This document shows, piece after piece, positions 44,409-50,470 of a stretch of 50,470 bases of DNA. Below the pieces are notes generated by a model. It was not told where the DNA came from. It worked only from the letters and a program-made list of their open reading frames with translations, and searched no databases. The stretch comes from Aquimarina sp. RZ0 (GTDB lineage: Bacteria; Bacteroidota; Bacteroidia; Flavobacteriales; Flavobacteriaceae): the NCBI RefSeq assembly GCF_008370685.1, contig NZ_VTZU01000052.1, positions 1 through 50,470 on the forward strand, read 5' to 3'. Within the stretch, counting starts at the first letter, position 1. Each line of letters opens with the position of its first letter. Position numbers and translations under genes: made by a program.

Positions 44409-45272
44409 ATGAGTAAGTCATTGTTTTTTTTATGCGTTTTAATATCAAGTATAAATATTTATAGTCAAGAACACATCGAAGCCAAATCCGCAATTTTTAA
44501 TTCTACTACTGGAAGTAATTGGTTTCCACTACAACTTGGAGCTGAAACTAAACCAGGATTTAGAAACATTAATTTTGTTTTAAAACCAGATCAGAGTAGT
44601 ATTGGTTTTGACATTTTTGGAAAATCTCAGATTCAAAGGCAATGGGTATCTTTTAAAAATAACAGTACTAATGTGGCATATTTTGATGAACAAGGAAGTG
44701 AAATAATAAAATTTTCTCATAGTACTAATCAAGATCAAGCATATATTCATATACCAAAATCTAATTCTAGAATGGTAATTAGTGGATATGGAAACTATCT
44801 ATCTGATCAAGGTCATAAACTTGTTGTTAAAGATGGTACTGCTATGATAGAAAATGCGATTTATACTAATGGAGAAATTGGTATTGGTACTACAAATACG
44901 CAAGGATATAAACTGGCAATTGCTGGTAAAGCATTGGCAGAAGAAGTAAAAGTAGCGTTACAAACCAACTGGCCAGACTATGTATTTAGTGATACTTACA
45001 AGCTTCCTAGTCTACAACAGGTAGAAAGCCATATTACTACTAATGGTCATTTACCGAACATTCCCTCTGCTACAGAAGTATCGGAAAATGGTATTTTATT
45101 AGGTGAAATGAATGTAAAATTATTAGAAAAAATAGAAGAACTAACCTTGTACACCATTGCACAAGAAAAAAAGATTACCAATCAGGAAAGTAGAAATCAG
45201 AGATTAGAAGCCAAAAACCTGGAAATGGAAGCAAGATTAGCTAAGATTGAAAGGTTGTTGGGTAAAAAATAA
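44409..45272 (+). CDS. Fibre-like exported protein of the RHS module
   Basis: 287 residues from ATG 44409 (the TTG at 44331 lies in the -7 box). MSKSLFFLCVLISSINIYSQ is a signal peptide. The middle has short repeat-like beta segments (GEIGIGTTNTQGYKLAIAGK). The C-terminus has PDYVFSDTYKLPSLQQVESH, GHLPNIPSATEVSENGILLG and EMNVKLLEKIEELTLYTI, then a coiled coil. That C-terminal pattern is common in Bacteroidota fibre-like proteins encoded beside RHS genes. It ends 5 bp before the RHS gene, so they are one transcript. The broken gene at 11451-12190 is a relative. Confidence 0.8.
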   Translation: MSKSLFFLCVLISSINIYSQEHIEAKSAIFNSTTGSNWFPLQLGAETKPGFRNINFVLKPDQSSIGFDIFGKSQIQRQWVSFKNNSTNVAYFDEQGSEIIKFSHSTNQDQAYIHIPKSNSRMVISGYGNYLSDQGHKLVVKDGTAMIENAIYTNGEIGIGTTNTQGYKLAIAGKALAEEVKVALQTNWPDYVFSDTYKLPSLQQVESHITTNGHLPNIPSATEVSENGILLGEMNVKLLEKIEELTLYTIAQEKKITNQESRNQRLEAKNLEMEARLAKIERLLGKK

Positions 45273-45277
45273 ATATT

Positions 45278-48200
45278 ATGAATGTACTTAAAAAAAACTT
45301 AGTAATGGTTAGGAAAAGTATTTTGTTATTATTTTGCGTTTGGGGATTGAATATATATTCGCAAGAATTACCTGAGATTATTCCTCCATCTCCAAATGCA
45401 GCATCATTAGGACAATATGCAGATATACCTGTAAGTAATTATACTGGATTAGCTAATATATCGATCCCTATATATACCATAAAATCTGGTGAAATTGAAC
45501 TACCCATAACATTAAGCTACCATTCATCTGGTATCAAGGTAGCGCAAGAAGCCAGTTGGGTTGGACTGGGATGGGCTTTAAATGCAGGAGGTATGATATC
45601 CAGACAAGTAAGAGGTAAGGATGATTTTGGAGTAGAGACAGGAGGTGGTAGTGGTTTTATAACATACCCCGACATCCCAAATTCTGAAACAATAAACGAC
45701 TTTCTTGATGAAGAAAACCTTTTCTATTATAGGAACACCTATGCAGGAAATCATGATACAGAACCTGATTTTTTCTATTATAATTTCTTAGGATATTCAG
45801 GGAAGTTTATTTATGAAAAACGATCTACAGGTTCACTAAACCCTATCTCAATATTACAAAATAATCTAAAATTTGTTCATGTAGAAAATCATTGGGAAGT
45901 AACGGATGGAAACGGATGGAAGTTTTATTTAGGCACTAGAGAGATAACACAGAATTTTGGAAGTGAAAGAAGTGGGATAACATCTCCTGAATATGTCTAT
46001 GGCCCAACAGACACTTCGGATGAAGGAGTTACTACTGCTTGGTATTTAGATAAAATTATAACACCCAAGGGAGATGAAATTAATTTTGTATATACCAGTT
46101 CTTCTCGACGATCCTGTTCACAAGTTTCGTTTAGTGAATCATTTTATAAGAGGATTAATTTTGAAGGAGGTCTAAATGGAGTAATTGTTTCGGATCTAGC
46201 TCCAGAGAATATCAATTCTTTTTCTGCAAGTATGCAGCAGACAAAAGAAGTCTATTTACAGTCAATTATCTTTAACAACGGACAAGTAAATTTCTTAACA
46301 AGTAATAGAAAAGATATAAGACCTCCTAGGAGTCAAAGCTATAAACTTCCAAAATTAGGAAGCATAGAAATTATAAATCCACATGATAAAGTGATTAAAA
46401 AGATAGATTTAAGTTATAGCTATTTTCAAGATGTACCAGGTGGGAGTGAGAATACTAATAAATTAAGATTGAGATTAGATCAGGTTAATGAAAAATTTTG
46501 GAATCCTACAAATCAGTTATATATAAGTAAACCTCCTTATAAATTAGAATATGACTCTGGAAATTTACCTGAAAAAACATCTTTTTCTGTTGATCATTGG
46601 GGTTATTATAATGGTAAATCCAATCATAATATTCCTCATCCCGGATATCGTATTCCTATCAGAAAATTAACTCCGCAAGTATTGGATACAGATGGAGAAG
46701 TTGTATTTCCCGGGGCAAACAGAGAATCTAGTTTTGAGCACATGGGCGTAGGAATGCTTAAAAGTATCCAATATCCTACTGGGGCTACGGCACATCTTAA
46801 TTTCGAACCAAATCATATCGAACTTGATGGAATGATCGTAGAAAAAACACTTGCTTTTGTTACAGACTATCCGCTTGGGAGTGCAACTGTAATTCAAAAA
46901 GAAAAAACATTTGTTTTAGAAGAACCTAGTAGGGTAAAGCTTTCTTTTTCTTTTGTCAATCATTCATATGGTGTAAATGGAGAAGAAAATATCAATAATA
47001 TTAGTGTTTTTGATCATATGATTGCAAGATTAGAACAGGTAAGCGGAGGTGTACCAATAAATTTTAAACCAGATCAGAATATACAAAGCTATCATGATAT
47101 CAAATTTGTTGATCTTCCTGCTGGAACCTATAAATTAACAGCACTTACACCTTCTGATCGATATTTCGAAATTCAAATGGGAGCTACACATAAAGTAAGA
47201 GAAGAACATACATCAATATATACATTACCAGGAATGAGAATACAAAGTATCGATTTAAAAGACGAATCTGAGACAATGTTAAAACGTACAAAGTATGAAT
47301 ATACGAATGATTCTGGTAGATCTAGCGCCAAATTGTTATCTGGGTCATCTTATGATTACAAGACTTTTCTAAGAGGCGAAGGTGAAAATGCGACAAATTG
47401 GTGCTTACCAATTGGTACTGATGATCCAGAGTCTTATTGCTGGCAAGCAACATATGATGTTAAAACCTCAAATAGCGTATTACCTCTAGCTACTTCTGCC
47501 AGTGGGAGTCCTGTAGGATATAGCCAAGTTACTATAAAACAAGAGAATGAAAGAGGAGAAAGTTTGGGGAAGTCTATTTATTATTATAAAAATTTTGGAG
47601 AACACCCTCAACTAGATTCTTTTTATCCTAATATACCTAATTATGTGTTTCTGGATAATGGTCAACTTATCAAAGAAGAACATTATAACAGAGCTAATAC
47701 GTTAGTTCATCTAAAAGAATATGGATACAAAAAAGCAGCATTAAAAAACATAAGAGGTTTAAAGATTTATAAATTTCAAAATACACAGATAGAAAACCGG
47801 GATGTAAAACCTTATAATATTCGATCAGAATGGTGGCATATGGATAAGGAAATCGAAACTACATTTGATATTCATGGAAATCATATCATAACAGATACCA
47901 TAACCTACTCTTATGAAAATCAGAATCATAAAAACATCACCAAAACGATACGTAAGAATAGTAAATCTAAAGAATTAGTTTCTTTAAATAAATATGCATT
48001 AGATTACTCGCAAGGATCCAATATTGTATATGATAAATTAGTTGAACAACATATGTTAAATACTATTATTGAGCAAGAAACTAGATCCAACAATCAATTC
48101 ATTTCAAAACAACATACAGTTTATAAAGACTGGGGTAATAATGTAAGTGAAAATAATAAATTAATATTACCTGAGTTTATACAGACAGATAAGAGTAGAG

Positions 48201-48664
48201 GTAATAATTCTTCTGTAAATACCTTTGAGGATAGAATTATTTTTAATAAATATGATAGCAGTGGTAACCTTCTGGAAGTTTCTATGGCAGATGGCACTCA
48301 TACCTCTTATATATGGGGGTATAATAATGAATACCCTATTGCCAAAATAGAAAATGCTAGATATGCACAAGTATCCAATTATGTAGAGAATCTGAAAACT
48401 AAATCCAATATAGATAATGACAGAACCGTTGGCAGTATTGGGAATGAGGGAATTTTACGTAGAGATTTACAAGCTTTACGAGTAGCATTCCCAAATGCTA
48501 TGATTACTACTTATACATACGATCCACTAATAGGGATAACCAGTATAACTGATCCAAAAGGATATTCGACATATTATGAATATGACATTTTTAATAGACT
48601 ACAATACATAAAAGATGCCGATGGCAATCTGGTATCAGAAAACAAGTATAACTACAAAAATTAA
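45278..48664 (+). CDS. RHS/YD-repeat family exported protein
   Basis: 1128 residues. A signal peptide lies at about 12-28 (SILLLFCVWGLNIYSQ). The mature N-terminus IPPSPNAASLGQYADIPVSN and LPITLSYHSSGIKVAQEASW VGLGWALNAGG are typical of SpvB/RHS-associated proteins of Bacteroidota. YD-type repeats occur at the end (TSITDPKGYSTYYEYDIFNR LQYIKDADGN). It has no variable toxin tip, since the C-terminus ends after the YD repeat. It is probably the shell-type partner of the next RHS gene, which starts 5 bp later. Location is envelope or secreted. Confidence 0.85.
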   Translation: MNVLKKNLVMVRKSILLLFCVWGLNIYSQELPEIIPPSPNAASLGQYADIPVSNYTGLANISIPIYTIKSGEIELPITLSYHSSGIKVAQEASWVGLGWALNAGGMISRQVRGKDDFGVETGGGSGFITYPDIPNSETINDFLDEENLFYYRNTYAGNHDTEPDFFYYNFLGYSGKFIYEKRSTGSLNPISILQNNLKFVHVENHWEVTDGNGWKFYLGTREITQNFGSERSGITSPEYVYGPTDTSDEGVTTAWYLDKIITPKGDEINFVYTSSSRRSCSQVSFSESFYKRINFEGGLNGVIVSDLAPENINSFSASMQQTKEVYLQSIIFNNGQVNFLTSNRKDIRPPRSQSYKLPKLGSIEIINPHDKVIKKIDLSYSYFQDVPGGSENTNKLRLRLDQVNEKFWNPTNQLYISKPPYKLEYDSGNLPEKTSFSVDHWGYYNGKSNHNIPHPGYRIPIRKLTPQVLDTDGEVVFPGANRESSFEHMGVGMLKSIQYPTGATAHLNFEPNHIELDGMIVEKTLAFVTDYPLGSATVIQKEKTFVLEEPSRVKLSFSFVNHSYGVNGEENINNISVFDHMIARLEQVSGGVPINFKPDQNIQSYHDIKFVDLPAGTYKLTALTPSDRYFEIQMGATHKVREEHTSIYTLPGMRIQSIDLKDESETMLKRTKYEYTNDSGRSSAKLLSGSSYDYKTFLRGEGENATNWCLPIGTDDPESYCWQATYDVKTSNSVLPLATSASGSPVGYSQVTIKQENERGESLGKSIYYYKNFGEHPQLDSFYPNIPNYVFLDNGQLIKEEHYNRANTLVHLKEYGYKKAALKNIRGLKIYKFQNTQIENRDVKPYNIRSEWWHMDKEIETTFDIHGNHIITDTITYSYENQNHKNITKTIRKNSKSKELVSLNKYALDYSQGSNIVYDKLVEQHMLNTIIEQETRSNNQFISKQHTVYKDWGNNVSENNKLILPEFIQTDKSRGNNSSVNTFEDRIIFNKYDSSGNLLEVSMADGTHTSYIWGYNNEYPIAKIENARYAQVSNYVENLKTKSNIDNDRTVGSIGNEGILRRDLQALRVAFPNAMITTYTYDPLIGITSITDPKGYSTYYEYDIFNRLQYIKDADGNLVSENKYNYKN

Positions 48665-48669
48665 TCAAG

Positions 48670-50470
48670 ATGATTCAGAAGATTTCAACATATATCACTG
48701 CTACATTACTTTTTGTAAGTATTGCAAGTTTAGCACAGGTAGAAGAAAATGTGGTCCTAAAAGATCAAACCATCACTGCCTCCAGCATACCAGCAGTATT
48801 AAATATTAAGGCGACAAAATCAATTACCATCAAGCCTACAACTTGGATCAAATCCGGAAGCACATTCACTGCTGAGGTTATAGAAGACGCATATCTACCA
48901 GTCACATTAAGTGATACCGAAAATTATATATTTACCAGAACATATCAGGCACCCATTACGGAAACTGAGTTGAACAATCCAATAATAGGCATCAAAAATA
49001 ATAGTGATGTTATAGAAAGTATTACTTACTTTGATGGGTTAGGGAGACCTAAACAACAGATAGGGATCAAGGCCTCAGCTGATAAAAATGATATCATTAC
49101 CCATATAGTGTATGATGATTATGGCAGGCAAGACAGGCAATACCTGCCTTTTGAGCATCAAATTGTTAGTAAAGGAGCTTATAAAATTGTAGATATTCCT
49201 AGGGATATTAACTTTTATTATAAAAATAAATATCCTGATGATTTTGTACTTATACCTACAAACGACTTATATTTTAGTGCATTTTCTGAAAGCCTTTTTG
49301 AAGCTTCTCCTTTAAATCGCATAATTGAACAAGGATCACCTGGGGAAGGTTTTAGAGTTAGAAGATCTCCAAATCATACGATTAAATTTGATTGGACGAC
49401 CAATTCAGCTACAGAAGTATTTTATTTTAGGGTAGACTTTGCAGGTGCAACTAACACAGAAGCTCCGAGTCTAGTGAGGGATGCATACTACCCGGCAAAC
49501 GAATTGAGAGTCACCATCACCAAAGATGAAAACTGGCTCCCTAATCAAACACATCCTAATGATCATACCACAAAGGAATATACAGATAAATTAGGGAGAG
49601 TGATCCTGAAAAGGACTTATAATGAGAATATAGCACACGATACGTATTATGTATATGATGATTATGGTAATTTAACTTTTGTAATTCCTCCAAAGGTAAC
49701 ATTGGGTGAAAGTGATGACGTATCTGCCACAGAATTAAACGAACTTTGTTATCAATATAGCTATGATCACAGAAACAGACTGATAGAAAAGAAAATACCT
49801 GGTAAAGGAAAGGAATCTATTGTTTATAATAAACTGAATCAACCGGTAATGACTCAGGATGCCAATCAAAAGGCAAACAATGAATGGTTGTTTACCAAAT
49901 ATGATGCTTTTGGAAGAGTGGTTTATACGGGATTAGTCAAATACAATGCTTCTTTCACTGTTCATAGAAGTATAGTGCAAAATGTGTCTAATAGCGCTAA
50001 TGAACAGTTTGAAAGCAGAACTCCAGCATCAACATTAGCAAATACTCCAATATACTATTCTAATGAAGCCTTTCCTAATAATAATGTTATTGACAAAATT
50101 TATACCATTAATTATTATGATAATTATACCTTTGACAAAGATGGTATGAACAAACCTACTCATGTTTTTGGGGTACCAACCAATAACACAGTAAAAAGTT
50201 TACCCACAGGTAGTAAAGTAAGGGTATTAGGTACTGATCAATGGATTACAACGGTTACGGCTTATGATGGGAAAGGCAGAGCTATCTGGACAGCTAGTAG
50301 AAATGATTACCTAAAAACGACTGATATTGTAGAGATAGAACTAGATTTTGCAGGCAAGGTGCTTAAAACCAAAACGACGCATAGACGAGATAGCAATGCT
50401 TCGATTGTTACTACAGATACTTTTACCTATGATCATATGGGTCGATTGTTGACACAGAAGCAAAAAATAG
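48670..50470 (+). CDS. DUF6443-type RHS protein, 5' part (cut by window end)
   Basis: 600 codons are visible from ATG 48670. KISTYITATLLFVSIASLAQ is a signal peptide. TRTYQAPITETELNNPIIGI KNNSDVIESITYFDGLGRPK matches DUF6443, then RHS/YD-like segments IVYDDYGRQDRQYLPFE, YVYDDYGNLTFVIPPK, YQYSYDHRNRLIEKKIPGKG and TAYDGKGRAIWTASRNDYLK. No stop up to the last base. In related loci the missing 3' end carries the RHS core and a variable C-terminal toxin, with an immunity gene behind it; whether that holds here is outside the window. Confidence 0.85.
   Translation, partial: MIQKISTYITATLLFVSIASLAQVEENVVLKDQTITASSIPAVLNIKATKSITIKPTTWIKSGSTFTAEVIEDAYLPVTLSDTENYIFTRTYQAPITETELNNPIIGIKNNSDVIESITYFDGLGRPKQQIGIKASADKNDIITHIVYDDYGRQDRQYLPFEHQIVSKGAYKIVDIPRDINFYYKNKYPDDFVLIPTNDLYFSAFSESLFEASPLNRIIEQGSPGEGFRVRRSPNHTIKFDWTTNSATEVFYFRVDFAGATNTEAPSLVRDAYYPANELRVTITKDENWLPNQTHPNDHTTKEYTDKLGRVILKRTYNENIAHDTYYVYDDYGNLTFVIPPKVTLGESDDVSATELNELCYQYSYDHRNRLIEKKIPGKGKESIVYNKLNQPVMTQDANQKANNEWLFTKYDAFGRVVYTGLVKYNASFTVHRSIVQNVSNSANEQFESRTPASTLANTPIYYSNEAFPNNNVIDKIYTINYYDNYTFDKDGMNKPTHVFGVPTNNTVKSLPTGSKVRVLGTDQWITTVTAYDGKGRAIWTASRNDYLKTTDIVEIELDFAGKVLKTKTTHRRDSNASIVTTDTFTYDHMGRLLTQKQKI

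Noticed and set aside
1..50470. CRISPR array, tRNA, rRNA or riboswitch
   Set aside because: No regularly spaced direct repeats, no cloverleaf, no rRNA segment and no known riboswitch core could be recognised by eye; a covariance-model search was not possible.

Overview
The window reads as chromosome of a marine-type Flavobacteriaceae bacterium (Bacteroidota), possibly close to Aquimarina; the genus is a guess. Support: strongly AT-rich DNA, a secreted protease with a type IX secretion (T9SS) C-terminal sorting domain, -7 boxes of the Bacteroidota form TAnnTTTG, a DUF6443-type RHS protein, a Bacteroidota-type GlmM, and almost no Shine-Dalgarno sequences. No rRNA, tRNA or CRISPR array was seen.

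1-4.3 kb is an accessory patch. It opens with the last codons of an IS3-family transposase. A MarR regulator follows, then a carboxymuconolactone-decarboxylase/AhpD-like protein and an NmrA-like NAD(P)-binding protein; near-identical palindromes precede marR and its target. The patch ends in an IS91-type transposase remnant abutting a remnant of a DUF2075 helicase-like gene.

4.6-12.9 kb holds a 1248-residue T9SS-exported M43-type metalloprotease, then a minus-strand area rich in decay: a TenA-like gene, two broken small genes resembling RHS-associated immunity genes, an outer-membrane barrel, two small unknown ORFs, a 162-bp MITE-like repeat, a broken fibre-like exported-protein gene, and an intact GNAT acetyltransferase.

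13.2-28.1 kb is mostly stable chromosome: a lipoprotein calcineurin-like phosphoesterase fused to an Omp85-type barrel, divergent from a fusion of an HD phosphohydrolase domain to a Pycsar-effector-like (PycTM/DUF5706) membrane module, convergent with a GAF protein; then a TlpA-like thioredoxin, a rhomboid protease, tandem LpxL-like acyltransferases and glmM.

27.5-42.8 kb: an operon of AcpH-like, MORN-repeat lipoprotein and gamma-glutamyltransferase genes; a CapK-like adenylate-forming enzyme; dnaK; a CPBP protease; panB and an RluA-type pseudouridine synthase; an EamA transporter; a conserved unknown; leuA and leuB.

43.2-50.5 kb: a methyltransferase, then a tight module of a fibre-like exported protein, an RHS/YD protein and a second DUF6443-type RHS protein that runs off the window. 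The broken genes at 9.3-12.2 kb look like the relics of a second such module.

Two dispersed intergenic repeat families were found by eye: a 162-bp element with inverted ends (three copies) and an 83-101-bp element (four copies, three between convergent genes). They are the clearest structure not explained by genes.
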